From positions 116,694 through 180,693 of the forward strand of contig JTDE01000691.1 of the NCBI GenBank assembly GCA_014338405.1: 64,000 nucleotides of DNA, given 5' to 3'. Below are positions 50,091 through 63,373 of this stretch, in pieces (positions within the stretch are counted from its first letter, which is position 1; every line of letters starts with the position of its first letter). This stretch comes from Paragonimus skrjabini miyazakii. Its lineage: Eukaryota; Platyhelminthes; Trematoda; Plagiorchiida; Troglotrematidae. The notes beneath the pieces were generated by a model. The model was not told the origin of the DNA and searched no databases. It saw nothing but the letters and a program-made list of their open reading frames with translations. The translations under genes were made by a program, and so were the position numbers.

Positions 50091-51757
50091 TGCCGGTAAA
50101 CAAGCTCTCAGTGCATCTGTGTTGGCTTAATACCCAAATAGAACCAGCGGTTTTGGGCTAGCACCAATTTCGTTTTACGGGACCACTGAAATGATATAAA
50201 TCAACATCTGCAAGCAGGCTTTTTCAAGGGGGCGACGTCTGTCACTTAACTAATCTGGTTTCCAGTCTGTTAACGATAAGTTTATGACTCACTATTAGTC
50301 TCGTAAAACCTGCATTCGTAACTGATCGCCTTACGCTGAGGAAATAGGCATAAAATGACTCCGTAATGTTTCCGTGTCATATCGTTCGCCAGCTCAATGT
50401 CATTTTGTAATGTTTCTCTCACAAACGTTGTCTGCGATTAACCACTGTCAGTGCGTGGCAATAGTTATCAAACAATTTTCATTCTACCTTGTTCAAATGA
50501 ACGATGGCACAAAAGCTTCGCCCAACCAATTTGGAGTTACCTGGTAGGAGGTTGACCAAATGTAGTCGAATCATGTGAGCGATATTCCGTGAACTCACCT
50601 ACCTGGAATTGAATCAAATCAATCCATTCTGTCCAGAAAGCGGAAATTCCATATTCATGTTGTACTCCAACGCTCATCCGGTTCACTGCCAATGTGAACA
50701 GCTGGTACGGAAAGTGGTGGGGAGTGGATTGGGAAATGGGAGCAAAACAATCATTAATCAAGGTATGATAGGATGTGGGTCATGTGATTAACGAAATGTG
50801 CACACTGGTTGATCATCAGTGTTGTCATTAAGGTTAGCTGTAATTAACCATCAATCTGGGCACGATTCGCCGCTCCTGTTACTCTGATTAACAGAATTTA
50901 CAATAAATGTACAAGGGAAGGCTTTTCCCCTGCATAACAGGATCGTGCGTTAAATAATTTTAACACCATTCGGTTTTATATCATCTTGGTCACTTTTCTA
51001 CTTAGAACTCAGTTTGTGCATAGGTAACTGAAAATGAAAGGTACATTGTTTAATCGAAATGATTTATAATTAAAACTGCGCTGGGACAACGGCAAATACA
51101 AAAAAAATGAGGATTTGAAATACCGAAATGGCAACTTGATGTCAGTAGCATTCGAAAGTTTGAGTTTAAGTGCTATTTTTCGATTAGAGGTTGTATAAGC
51201 CTGGCTTACCAACTGTTGCCCACCCGTACGTTTTGGGATTGCAACTGCGGCCATGATAAGCGAAAAGCAGTCCTCAAGGTAAGCGTCTAGGTAAACAGTA
51301 ACCCATAACGGCATACAAATTAGTGGAGGAGTGATTGCAAGTGACTGAACTGACTTGAAGCGGTTGTCAGCTTAATATTTGCTAGTCTATTTATTAAATA
51401 AATTCGAATCACTGGGTCCGATTTAGCTCACTCATCGAAAAAGAAGACATTTTGCGGGATGCCGACTTTGTTGTTAGGTTCTTTGGTAGCTAAATCGAAA
51501 CCAACAAGTCAGGCGTGCAAGCCTGATGCAAATGACTCACAATTGGACGGATAATAGATAATGGTTCGAAAGACCATTATCAAGCAGTGAACACAATCTT
51601 TGTGAACAATTTTGGCGCACACAGAACTGGTCTTTAATGTCTAATCAATAAGGCCCCATCACGAGCTAAGCACTTCTTAATTTAAGTTGCGTAATAATAT
51701 GGTGAACAGGTTGACACGGTCCACTAGACACTGGATGCGCTTCGCTATCAATAATAC
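50091..51757. other. No gene recognised (probable intron)
   Basis: AT-rich; the longest frame is 101 codons at 51009-51314 (-), without a recognised motif. Confidence 0.45.
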
Positions 51758-51847
51758 CGAGTTGTTTTCCTTTAGCCATGCTCCTTCGAATTGATCAGCT
51801 ATTTGGGGATACGTTCTGATGTTCTTCAACGAAGACATAAATCTGTT
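51758..51847 (-). CDS. Tetraspanin exon 3: first helices of the large extracellular loop
   Basis: This exon has 30 codons flanked by a good acceptor (TTACATTTGCAG) and the donor GTATTA, phase 0 at both ends. It encodes NRFMSSLKNIRTYPQ, then a segment containing EGAWLKENNS. The amphipathic helix followed by Ala-Trp near the end is the usual form of the segment before the CCG motif (family AWDxLQxxFxCC). Joined to the exon at 1449-1195, Trp sits nine residues before the first Cys, as in the family. The loop before CC is about 32 residues, at the short end of the family range, so a further small exon in the 11.4-kb intron cannot be excluded. It is weak evidence alone and good evidence in combination. 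Confidence 0.6.
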
Positions 51848-53265
51848 CTGCAAATGTAAGTATGATTTCAATCGCAAGTAAACCGACAAATAACATTAAT
51901 GACAGATTGGTGTTTTAACTCAACGCTTTATCTGATCAAGCGTGAGTCATCTGTATCATGTTTACACATTTGGACTAACTGTTTTAACTAAACACAAATG
52001 AGAATAAAAAAGATGTCACTATCTTGCAACATATCTTCTCTTTTGTATACCATCTAAGTTCGTTTTGAATCGCCCTAAGTTTATGCAAATGGGACAAACG
52101 GGTACTGAGTGTGTGTTTGCATAGTAAGTGTAGAAACTACTCAGCAATGTATCATAAGAGACCCATGTAACAATTATGCGGAAAAATTTACTGAATGAAT
52201 GTAAACAATATTGATCGAAGTGGGTAGAACCTCTCGATACTTGACGTGAACATTGAGAAGATTTTGTTTTAACTGGCAAAAAAACGCTATAGTTGAAAGA
52301 TCCCCATAGATGATCAGTTTGCACACACTATTTACGATGCGTCAGAAATATTGCACATCACAAAGTATATCGACGGTTCATTGATGATTTGAGTAAGGTT
52401 TTTTCCCCCGAAAGGACAGCACAATGTCAGTAAAGTGGACCAAAACGTGTGTTGAACATGAACATACATGAAGTGCATATTCGATCTGTTGCCACCCAGT
52501 GGAAATGGTATGTATTCCAACAGAGTAATACAGCGATCCATTTACCCCATCTCGTTTTTATAAAAATATTAAATATCTGGACTCGGAGTGTGAAGCTGTG
52601 AATTGAAGTTTATACAGAATCCATAGGGCATTATAACAAAAACATTGACAGAAAATATTCAAAGACTGCAGACTTAGATAGAAGTCATTCGGAGAGTGGC
52701 GAAATGTTTGCAGGGGAGCGGAAAATTCCAGTAGAGTCAGGAAGCAAAGAAGAATTATTTTACCTTAAATAAACGGGTTAACCATATGATAGCAACGTCA
52801 ACTTTCATCTGGTCGTCTGAGTTTTGCCAGTAATTTATCGGCTCTGCGGAGCTAAGTTTAACTGGCACCATTGACGACCTTTATTGCACGTCTCCTCACC
52901 AGAGTTCACTAGAAATCAGTGTGTCTAAAAACCAGCAATTATAGTTCAATTAATCAAGACAATAACCAACGCTACCCACAATCGGAGCTGGCGTTGGAAT
53001 ACGCGCACATACAAAACTTACTCCACTCGTGTATGTCTGTGAATCATCGCACTGCACACGTCGCTGACATATTATCTTGACTGGGAGATACGACACAGTT
53101 TAGCCTGTTGGCAGCTTGAGTCTGAAGAACGGCTTAACTTTTCGGGTCACCAACTTGTGTTTATGTTTAACAGTAACAGCATGTGCTTACTCTAATGAAG
53201 TGTGTCTGAGGTTGCATCGCTGATTTCGTACGCAAGCAAAAGAAACCGTTGGTGAAATTCAACCG
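51848..53265. other. No gene recognised (probable intron)
   Basis: A 101-codon frame at 52019-52324 (-) has no recognised motif. Nothing else stands out. Confidence 0.45.
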
Positions 53266-54000
53266 GTGTCAAGTTGACGAGTTAAAGAACCTGAAGGTCA
53301 TAACCCGGGCATAATTTGACCGGTAAAACTAGCACTCCGGGGGCTCACTTCTGAAGAAAGTAGCTTCGAGACCCAGAAGGATCATGACCTTTCGGCCGCC
53401 TATGAGCGTGCCAATGCCTCAAGAACCGTCATAAGGTAGAAACACAACCTACGCACCATCGACCAATAGGAATCGCCACCATTCTTCACTTAGTCGACTT
53501 TCCGTATGCTCAGTGAGTCGACGTATTATAAGACAAGCGAGTAACCTGGACACAACGGAAAATGGACTGGAAAATAGACTGATGTGGTTGTCACGTAAAC
53601 CTCGGGCACCGTTTTTGAAAAAGGGAATCACTGTTGGTGAGCACAAGTCAAGAGGCAGCTCTTGACCGTATAGAGGAGCTTTGTCAGCTCTGATATCGAC
53701 CTCTTTTACCATCGTTGTGAAGGGAAAGAAGAAGTAAATCTGATCTCTTCCGACGGTTCAACCAAGTGGTACTTGCTGTTTTTGCGAAAGCGCTTATTCA
53801 GCTCACTTTTAAGTTCCTGATGGTGGCCATCATATTCAAAGCCAGAAGGAATTGATCGGCACTTGTTTACAGAGTTTGTTGCCTTAGCGAAACTTCACTT
53901 CTGTCAGGGCCACACAGCGCCTTTGGAACGCATCTTGTTACAGCAAGTTTTCATAGCTGTTGCAATTTGTTTCCAGTATTTTTCAGGTACACTTGTGCGA
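53266..54000 (-). pseudogene. RTE-like LINE fragment: EN-RT linker and RT fingers, minus strand
   Basis: Reading down the minus strand, a linker remnant SIPSGFEYDGHHQELKSEL and RFRKNSKYHLVE comes first (near 53880-53760). After missing sequence the RT start follows: SPTVIPFFKNGARGLRDNH, a damaged ISLxS block, LLACLIIRRLTEHTESRLSE (53449-53712) and then, after a frame change, RFLRHWHAHRRPK. This corresponds to the region just before GCVNHIFTLRQ in the element at 15.4-17.3 kb, so it is the same LINE type in the opposite orientation. It is truncated before the catalytic core can be read. Stops and deletions make it dead. Confidence 0.75.
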
Positions 54001-57000
54001 CTCAAACTCATAGTTTGGTTCACCAGTGATTGTTGGTGAGCTTTCTTTGCGAACTCTTTGCTTAGGTGTCAGCTGGCCATCTTGCATTTATGGACGTATG
54101 ACCTCTGAACAAATGACAAAACGAGGATGGCTCGCATAACAGCCTGATCCGAGTCTAGGTGATATCTCTAAAATCCACGAGTCTTCAACAGGGTGGTACC
54201 ACGTGTAACTGAATGTCATGTAATCAAGTCATTTCAGTGGATAAACTGCACATAGCGGACTCTTTATGGCAGATTGCCTACTCCCGTAATGAACTGTGGC
54301 ACTTAAACTATAGAAGCTGTCAAAGGCGCGAAGCTGTAACAGCCCTTTTAAAATGTCAGCACGTTATGCTCGGACACCAAACACAGTACCCAGCTGCTTC
54401 TTACATTAATAAAGACATGCATATTGAGGATTCAGATAGCCAGCAAGTACGCTAATACCAGAGAGTTCAATCTGTTTCACAGGGTCGACCGACATGTCGT
54501 GGAGCGCCTTTTTGTTGACATTTGAACAACTGATAGATGGAATTTATATCGATATAATGAGTGCATAGCGCTCTTCCGAGTGTTGTTGACAGATGTTAAC
54601 GAGTGCGCTAAATCCGAAAGCGAAAAAGTGGTTGCTCACTAGGATTCAGTCAAGTCAGTTTGTGATCCTCTGTGCCTTAGTACGACCTTTACTACATGCT
54701 GACCATGATATTCAACTTCAGCGTCATTAGTGATATTGGAAGAAGACCTCTTGAATGGAAAGCTGTACAGGAACGAGTTTGAGAAAACGAAGATTCAATA
54801 ACTGATTCTGGTCTCCGACGCACAGCAAACATCGAGTTACATACGTGAAAAAGTGATTACAAATGCGGTTTGTTGACCAGCTTTTCAAATAGTGCGAATA
54901 CTTCCAAATTTCCACGACTTAGAAAAGCACCTAACTCCCCTTGGAGTTGGAAAGGTAGGAAGACTGGCGGTCACAATAAAATAATAATATTACAAACGAT
55001 GAATAATGTCAACGCCGGGAGAATGATAATCTTTGATACTGCACGGTCAACCGTGCCGTGAGAAAAGTTGAGTTGAGAGACCCCACTCAAAGTCCCTGAC
55101 TCAAAGTTTTGACCTGCGAAGCAACAGGAGATTAGGTTTTCCCGAGAACATTACACGGAGGTATTAGCTCAACAGTGTACCTCACTCAGCATTTACAGTC
55201 TTACCTGGTCTGAGGGCGCAGTGAACTGATGTCCGATTTAGATCACTGCTGCGCATAGTGAGGCACTTGGAGCCGCATCAGAAAGCTGAGTGATACCAAA
55301 ACTTTTCACCATATTGGGTGATATACCGGCAGCCATTATCAATTGATGGCCATTATGATACGTTTTTGTTTTATGATACTTCCTCTGATCTCCTTCTTTC
55401 TCATCCGGAATGCAGAAGTGCCGAAAGTACGAGAATGTCTCTGCTGTTTGCCTATAGGATCGTGCTACTTAAGCACTTCTACGCAATCGGAACTGCGACG
55501 TGCTACCTTACGAGTGCATCTGCTCATCATATGATTGCTCTCCTCTGGCCTAACCCATATGGTTGTACCTGGCAGGACGGAAGTTTTGTCACCATAGTTC
55601 TCGGGCCAGGTGGCAGAATAAATCTATTTGTATTTATTAACAGCTAAGTTTGGCAACGCTGAAAAAGGTATCTTTGCTCACTATCAGGTTTGACGGTGCT
55701 TCCGTACAGAACAGTAAAAATAGGAAGAATAAATTCTGGAAATAAACAGGAATCACAGTTCTCCCAAAAAATCTGTGTTCCTCTTTAAGTGTATTAATTA
55801 TGTTGATTATGCAAGTTGTATTGCTGTTGGTCGTGGACAGAAACTGTCCGGTCAGTCCATGTTTGACGATACTGTACATTTAATCCTATGATTAGTTGAT
55901 AAAAATCGCAAAAGTAACACAAACCGGTTCTTTCGGTCTCAAATCACAGTAAACATTTGGATATCTTCATTGTTCGACTCTCCACATCTATCCATTCAGA
56001 CGCTCATTTCTGATTTACTGTGGATCCAGAACGATTGTCACCTTACCAAGTAGTTTCGCCCGGTCCACCGTTTAGCCTTCTTCTGTTTACAAGGAAGATT
56101 TGTAGTATCTCATGCAGAGTAACCACTACTGACTCAGTTAACTAAGAAGTAACAAAGGGAATTATGTTATACGTAACCACGTTGTTTGGAGAGGTACACC
56201 CGACAAACGATAGTTCACTTGGTTAAAAATTCCATGCGCTAATAGAAGTACATGTGTACGGCGTGGTTTTTTGGACACAAACTAAAGTAACAACGAAGCA
56301 ATAGGTCCAATTAGTTGTTTACGAAAATCCCTCCTTGAGTAGTGCGTTGAGATTTGAAACGTACCGGCAAAGCGTACTAACTGAGTTTTAATAAGTGACT
56401 ATTCAAACTTGGTCGTTCAAAATGTATGGATGTCATTATTCTTGATGTCGTATACTGAGTTCGTTCAGTTGGCTTAGGTTTACGACAGTATTCTGTCTAA
56501 CTTTTCTGAACTAAATTCGACAGATAATGTTGGCTATCAGTATCAGCGCAACTTGATCTCTTGTTAAACAGGATGTTATTTGAAGTCGTCTGACAGTAAT
56601 AGTGTATCATCAACCTACAGAGATCGGTCGTAGAAAAAACACTGATACGAGTGTTATACTAGATAAGCTTAGTCAGTGATTGACATGCAAATGACCTTAC
56701 TAACTTATCTGATCTAGTGTCTGGCAATGCAAATCTACTTGAATATAAACTCTTCTAAAAGAACGCTACATACATGGATACAAATGATGCTAATATATTT
56801 CAGTCTTAACTCAATATTAGGGTTTTACAAGGAAAATATGATTACGGAAAGTTTCTGTATTAATTAAACCAGACGTTTTAATGACAGCTTAATTGTAGCT
56901 GTTAGAACAGGTGGTATTTACCTACTAATCACATTCACCCAGCATAGCAGTTTATATAGCTTGTGCAACGGAGTATGAAAAATGTAAATCTGCATTGGAC

Positions 57001-59635
57001 AAGTACAAAGGCTTAGCAGTGTTTTCCCTCAACTTGGAAGAAATCTTGATAAAAATTAACATGAATCGCATTCTAATCTTTCCTTCCTAACTAGAAGATC
57101 TCTAATACTTATCAATATCCCAGCGGAATCAAAATTTGAATAAAGTGAAAAGCTTAGGTTTTGAAACTGGCGAGCATTAGTTCCGATTTGTTACTTTGAC
57201 GAACTTTGAACGACTTTCTGTTAAAATGTTATTCGACGATCATAAAGCATAATGCACTTTCCATGGGCAATGTAATACAAGTTATGTCTGTGGTTTATGG
57301 AATCAGATCTCAAGAACTTATAAAAATACAGTGGGTATTAGATTTAATAGGGAAGCCCGATTCCTTTGAACTGTTGAGTAGTATAGGTTGTTGTGATCTA
57401 CTAAGAGACTATTTAGGACTAAGAGGCGAGGGATTTTGCGTACAAGATTGATATATGGGAGGAAAAACGTTGACCGGTATACGATTATAAGTTATTCTGG
57501 GAGAACCATTGTAAACCGTAAGGGTGAGCATCTGTTCCCGAAAAAGACTTCACATTCCCTGCACAGTGGCAACTTATATCAATAACTTCAGCAAAGTCGA
57601 CAAAAAGGTGAATAAAAAAGCAAAACGAATAAACAATGCATTTTTAGATGTTTCGCTGCCAACATCACCACTAAGGTCCATGGAAGATCTATGTGGTGTA
57701 CAGAGAACTTAGGTTGACAAGTTAGTAACAAAACATTTGTCGAAGTAACAGGACGTAGGTCATCGTTTCTGATGCATTTTACGTGGTTCTTCGAAGCAAC
57801 CAGAAAACATCTCTTAGGTTGTTGGAGCTTTGGCTATCAAATACCGCAGTCCTCCCCCGAATGTTCAGAGACAAATTGCGTTGACACTGCGGCTCCCCTG
57901 GTAGTCGACATTCTCACAGCTTTTATTTTCAGCTTTTTTGCTTGTATATTTGATCCTTTAAGCGAGGACTTCTGCTTCGTGGAGTTTTGGTTTGTTTAAA
58001 ATCGGTTACATATCCATACGTAGTTAGAATCTACAAAGTGGAACTCCGGGGAGTACTGCAAAATTTATGCCTTTATTTAATTTACCTTAATCAAGAGAAC
58101 AAATTGTTTTTTAAGGATAATCATCTGGTAAGACGGGAGATGTATGGCTACCTGTATCACCGATGTAGTGCGCTTTGGGATATAGCAGTGCGTAGCTATT
58201 ACCTTCCTCTCTCTAATCGTGACATTGTAAGTTGCTAGCTTGGGTTTTCATTTATTTTGTTACTGTCAACAATAACAGCAATGCAGCTAAAATTACGACT
58301 GTAACGACCTAACGGCATCAAGCGAAAACCTTTGCACACAATAAAGCGAACGTCACCTTATGTGATGCATTGAAAGTAGAGAACACATTTTATAATTACT
58401 GAACAAATAACAGAACATTCACTTGCGTAATTCTGGTAGCTGAACAGCAGCTACATCCGGGAAGTTGTCTACTTTGGTAGCAATTTTAACTTGTAACCAC
58501 GGCTAAACAAATGTGCAAACAAACGCCTTTTTTGAGGCAAAATCACCGTTTGGTCATGGAATTATGAACGCCTATTCAAATGACATTGCTGAACAATTAG
58601 CATCATAGCGCCCTCTATTTTCATCAGAAATTACGTGCAACTAATACAGGCAATAGTTTAAACCAGCTGGATTTTATTTCTTTTTACTTTAAACGCATCA
58701 TGTGTTTCGTGGAAGTAAGCTGTTCCTAATCGTACTCCTTGCAAGCACAATCATGATGCCAATAAACGGAACTAATTCATGGCCGAGAAACTTGTGACGG
58801 CTACAATAGCTTCAGCAAGCTTGATCTCATGCTGATCAAACGTGCGCCCACCACCATTTGTAATATGAAAGGTCTTCAAGTTTTCTGCTTATAATTGACC
58901 AGTCATGTCTACTTTGAGGGCAAAAATGATTTTCTGATATGGTGCAAGTTACTTCAAAAACAACACTGGGCACTCTTGAACTTAATTAATGACCATGAAT
59001 TACATCCTCAATTATATACATGGAAGCATACTTGTTTTGTAGTGAAGATAACAAATAAAAATCGTAAGTAACGTTGAGAACGTTTGTCGGTGGCACATAT
59101 TTCCCAGGCAAAGTCCACGCATCATATGTATACTTCTTTGAGTAGTCTGTTATGGGGTTGATTAATAGCGGTTAGTCTACCCCTATGTGAGTCAACATGA
59201 GTAATTGTGTAAAAGAGTGCACATAATAAGAACACCCGTGCATAGCGACCACTATGTTCTAACACACCCGTGAGTCCACAGTATGCAGATGCCATATTTA
59301 GTTCAATATTGTGATTAACCTCAGACATACACCTTTGGCGGTTTTGGTTAGCGATAACTGCTTAGTTAATGGAAGCATGTTATAGAATATATATTCTTGA
59401 AACCTTAAGAGTTAATGAGTTCTCAGTTTATCTTATTGTACAACGGCTCAATGCCCGTGAAATTATTTATCACATGGATATAAGCTGTCAAGAAAGTTCA
59501 ATAAATTATTTATCTTTGAAGTGGCTGAAAGAACATGCTTGTAGGTCATTGGACAGCGCCAGTAGAACAGTTACAGCTTCTCATTGTAAGAGCTGAAAAA
59601 TCTGGGGATTGTCCGTAAATAAATATGGCTTACTG
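54001..59635. other. No gene recognised (probable intron)
   Basis: Open frames of 109 codons at 55318-55647 (+), 80 at 54213-54455 (+), 81 at 57206-57451 (+) and 83 at 57987-58238 (+) have no motif I recognise and no convincing splice context. No further mobile-element protein is readable. Confidence 0.45.
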
Positions 59636-59775
59636 TTTCGATGATAATTCAGTTGTACTCAATGTGGGGTCAGTGGCATAAAGTTGACATAGCTACCCTA
59701 AAGAAACGTAGACCAATCGTAGTGGGGATATACGCTACTGACGAGCTTTAACAAAAGCAAAACCGGTGTGATGCT
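59636..59775 (+). mobile_element. tRNA-derived SINE, 5' two thirds
   Basis: ATGATAATTCAGTTGTACTC at the head, GGTCAGTGGCATAAAGTTGA in the box A region and ATATACGCTACTGACGAGCT downstream match the family. The 3' part is lost. Confidence 0.65.
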
Positions 59776-62700
59776 TGCTTAGTTAGTAATTATATATAAC
59801 TAAAAAATCTTTGAACAACTGTGGTTGGTATTCAGTCTGTATCGATCGAATTCGTCATTGCTGGTCAGAGAGTAACCATTGCAAAAAAAGAAATAAGAAT
59901 GCGCGAACAGGAAGATGACACGTTTTTCTTGCATTTTCACTTTTCACAACAGAGAAATTTACCCGCTGATATCTTGTATGTTACGATGCAGCCAAAACCG
60001 TTTTATTTCGCACTGTTTTTGATATACAAAATTAAATTTATCCAGCGGACTTTGCTCTATGAAACACTGGAAGAATGTACAAAAACACCACTTAAGCTTT
60101 CTGTTTCACTCTCATTCTTAGAACTACTTCTGAGTTGCTTTACATCAAAACAAGAAAGAGCATTTTCACAATAATTTGAAAGTTTTATGCTTAGCCACAC
60201 GAGTTCTAAAATAAAACCACATAATAAACTGCTAACATCAATCTTGATAACGAATTCCTTGAGATGTTTGTTACCTGAAATCTCAAAAGTACTTCCAGCT
60301 GCATTTGAACAAGCAGTGTGGGGGACATATTTACACATGTTTCTCACGGATTACCTTGACTTTGGTATTACTCTCCAAGGGAAAATCGTTACATTCACGA
60401 GGACATAAATCTATGCAATTTTTCAAATCACGTTAAGACTTACATCATATTGCTTTCTGTTAATGGGCCGTTTAATTCCACATGCTCAACTTACATTTTA
60501 TAATAAAAAGTGTTGAATGTTCACCACGTGTAGTAACAGTTTTCTTGTAGTTCCTTATTCAGCTAAGGTAAAACTAGTGTTTTGCACAGAGTACGCATCT
60601 TTGCGAAGTGTGTTAGCGACATGTTGAATCAACACTTTTATAACAGTAGTCAAACAGCAGCTTTAGGTTGCAAACTGCTAATAATATTTCTGAATGAAAT
60701 TAAACAAAACGACCTTAGCATGGTTCCTGATTGAAACACACATACGCTTGAGGACTGTGTTGGAGGAAATAGTCATTTGGCCGCTTATTATAATCCTATG
60801 CTGTCATTTGTTTCAGCCGATCGTATATTCTCAAGTTGCTTAACTAGATTGCATATTACTGTTTTTTTCGGAATTTGGAGTGTCTTGTTCTTAAGCAAAG
60901 TTTTGTATCGGAATAACAACGCCGATAAACTTATCTGTCAATGTGGTGTTTTATTTGGTTCTATTTCTGAATTTCATTTATATAAGTTACATTTATGGAA
61001 GTGTGTTTCTTTTCAGCCTATAAACAAAGTAAATGCTAGTTCGTAACCAGCTGTCGACCAGCCCGACCTACCCAAGGTTAGAGTTGACTCATACTCTGTA
61101 TTCTCCTACCAGTTATTGCAGTTTTTTATCCTGGCTTAATGAAGGCTGAGACAGATCAGGTGAGTCACAGTTGTACCGACTTGATGCAATAACAAAAGCT
61201 TGTAAAAATAGTCTAACCGATCATCAGTGCAAGTCTGTGTGCTTTTAAACTAAAAGTTGAGCACAAGTAGTATAAAATTTGACTCCATCTAAACTCTTGG
61301 ATGAAGCAGTTGAAATTACAAATGGTTGCGCTTCTTAGATGTTTTGCCACTATTTATAAAAATTCTGTCTTATCCGACTATAATGTTTGCAACTCAACCG
61401 TTTTCCTTCGAAAGCCGTGATGTACCAATTCAAAATAATCAGTAGCAATGGTCATCAGCACTACTCACGGAGAACCTTGATTCTGTTTGACGCTCACCCA
61501 GATCTATAAACCTGTGCCTGAGTCTTAACGCATTACATATGTAACTTCGTTTGACAGTAAACTATTAAAACACTAAGTTTTTTACTCGACGGATAAACAC
61601 ACACTCAAAAATGAAATTGGATTACGCAGTCCGAAGTTATTCTCAACATATCATCGTCATTCGCACCACAGACGGCAACCGTTGATGAAATGCTCTTATA
61701 AATCAGATTGATTAATTTGCCACTGGTATCGATTCATACAACTGCATTTTCGGCTACCTCGTCGTTTGGAGCAAAGCAGCAAACAATAGACCAAATCAAA
61801 GCCAAGTGGGCCCATAAGTAAATAAAATTAAGTAAGTAAGAGCATCTCGTAATGTAAGCGTAATTGATGTAAATTGACGGTAATATTCTCTTTTGAGCTA
61901 CGTTGAATAACTTTATCTCTGGAGATTGTTAGTGGTGACCGACTGCGTAAACAGCCTACGAAATACAACATAATCATCGTCTGAATTGAAACAAGAGCAG
62001 ACATTGATTAACCTTACTGTTCTGCCATCAGAAATACTTCAGACGTTCTATTGCTACTTCCACCTGGTCAACAAAAGAACGCTTAGCAAAATTTCATTCT
62101 TTTTCTTGTCAGTTCAGTAATTTCGGCAACCATAACCACTTAATGTAACCAACGGTCAGCTGTCAGTGAATTTCACCACGTAATAATCTATTAGCACCAA
62201 TTATTCGTACATTCGACAGATCTTTCTCATAACCACCGCTGTTGGTTAAGGTTTCAAATTTTGCTGCGCTAGAAGCAGTAAGGTACACAGTCTTGTGACT
62301 TTGCACTATATCTTTCACATCTCCCCTTCACTTTACTCACGTTGCACTTCCTTCATAATGTAATTTCGCGACACTGTACTGTATTATATTGCTTCTGTTT
62401 TTGTAATATTGTCAGAGAATAATTGGCATATATGACCTTCTTTCTGGCACTGAGTATATGCACCGATAACTTTTTATCTTTTACTGGTTAATATAATTAG
62501 TTTTCCTCAACTGCTGTACCACTGAATGCGACTTCCCACAGCCATCATATTTCCTACATTAACACTTATAGGGAATCTTAACCAGTCTGGCTAAAACGAA
62601 TTAACTAACGTTACCTACCAAACTGGGCTGCTTTTTACTACGATGCTTCACTGAAACAACTAATTAGCGGTTATCTGAACATGATGCACAATAGATTCCA

Positions 62701-63173
62701 CAAATCATTATACAGAACAAACGATAACAAGTCTCAGAGTTTTCTGTACAAAATTCTAGTTATCCGTGGTGGCAAAGTAGTGTACTTCGCATTCACTATA
62801 GGACTCAAAAATTGAAATATGCAATCTGAAAGAATGTTGGTCCTAGTATGAGGTTGTAACAAATTGCAGGGTGCATAATGTCACTCCTAAGTACACGGGT
62901 TTAAGGTGATTGTTCATAAACTACAAGATTCTAGTATGTCACTTACACTGTGTACACCACGCTCTGCGATATTTGGCGATGATTTAGTCATTTTTAACAA
63001 ACGCTCACACAATTTATCTTAGGCAGCTTTAATTATCTTTCTAACAAGCGACACATATGGTTCTCGATTACTCGCATTAGCAGCCGACTAAATCATAATA
63101 TGGATAATTACTTTTGAGTCTACGTACGCAGAAGTGACAGTTTTAATTTGATGTTCAAAATGATGACATCACA
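59776..63173. other. No gene recognised (probable tetraspanin intron)
   Basis: Strongly AT-rich. Frames of 117 codons at 59821-60174 (+), 96 at 60057-60347 (-) and 89 at 60777-61046 (+) overlap or lack motifs. I looked for further tetraspanin exons on the minus strand and found none. Confidence 0.45.
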
Positions 63174-63199
63174 TGGCCATAATCAATTGATTATGGCCA
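63174..63199. repeat. 26-bp perfect palindrome
   Basis: The half-site TGGCCATAATCAA is followed directly by its reverse complement TTGATTATGGCCA with no spacer. Confidence 0.95.
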
Positions 63200-63229
63200 A
63201 TATCTGTGGTACTTAAGTACTACAGATAT
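63200..63229. repeat. 30-bp palindrome with one mismatch
   Basis: The half ATATCTGTGGTACTT is followed by AAGTACTACAGATAT; one G-T pair breaks perfect symmetry. It abuts the previous palindrome without a gap. Confidence 0.95.
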
Positions 63230-63272
63230 AGATCGCAATGAAACCAAGGGTAACTGAATAAAGGTTGCTCAC

Positions 63273-63347
63273 CTCATCTTTAAATACTGCAATAAGTACA
63301 CCGGCAACCAGCGCTCCCATAAAAACTCCACATAATAAGGTAAAAAA
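63273..63347 (-). CDS. Tetraspanin exon 2: remainder of TM3
   Basis: This exon has 25 codons in phase 0. It begins FFTLLCGVFMG, continues through a hydrophobic small-residue-rich stretch (ALVAGVLIAVF) and ends KDE. That is the normal end of TM3, where the family has a charged F(R/K)D(E/Q) motif at the start of the large extracellular loop. It is followed directly by GTGAGC, a strong splice donor at 63272-63271. In the frame used here an in-frame TAG lies just upstream, inside the proposed micro-intron, so the segment cannot be read as an extension of the upstream exon without splicing or a frameshift. Confidence 0.75.
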
Positions 63348-63373
63348 CTAAATTGTAACACTGAACTCAGTAC
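63348..63373 (-). other. 26-nt micro-intron inside tetraspanin TM3
   Basis: On the minus strand the segment begins GTACTGAG and ends ACAATTTAG. Reading straight through it leaves the tetraspanin frame and runs to a stop codon at 63269-63271. Removing it joins TCG to TTTTTTACC, stays in phase 0, and gives a TM3 of normal length: 36 residues from ENR to KDE, where the family usually has about 37. Leaving it in and correcting the frame by one base would make TM3 about 8-9 residues too long. Trematodes are known for very short introns of about 30-40 nt, and this one is shorter still. The other explanation is a one-base loss in the six-base A run at 63342-63347, either real or an assembly error. 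Confidence 0.65.

Noticed and set aside
63342..63347. One-base frameshift in a six-base A run as the cause of the broken tetraspanin frame
   Set aside because: It would restore the frame but makes TM3 8-9 residues too long; a 26-nt GT-AG intron explains frame and length together. Kept as the alternative.
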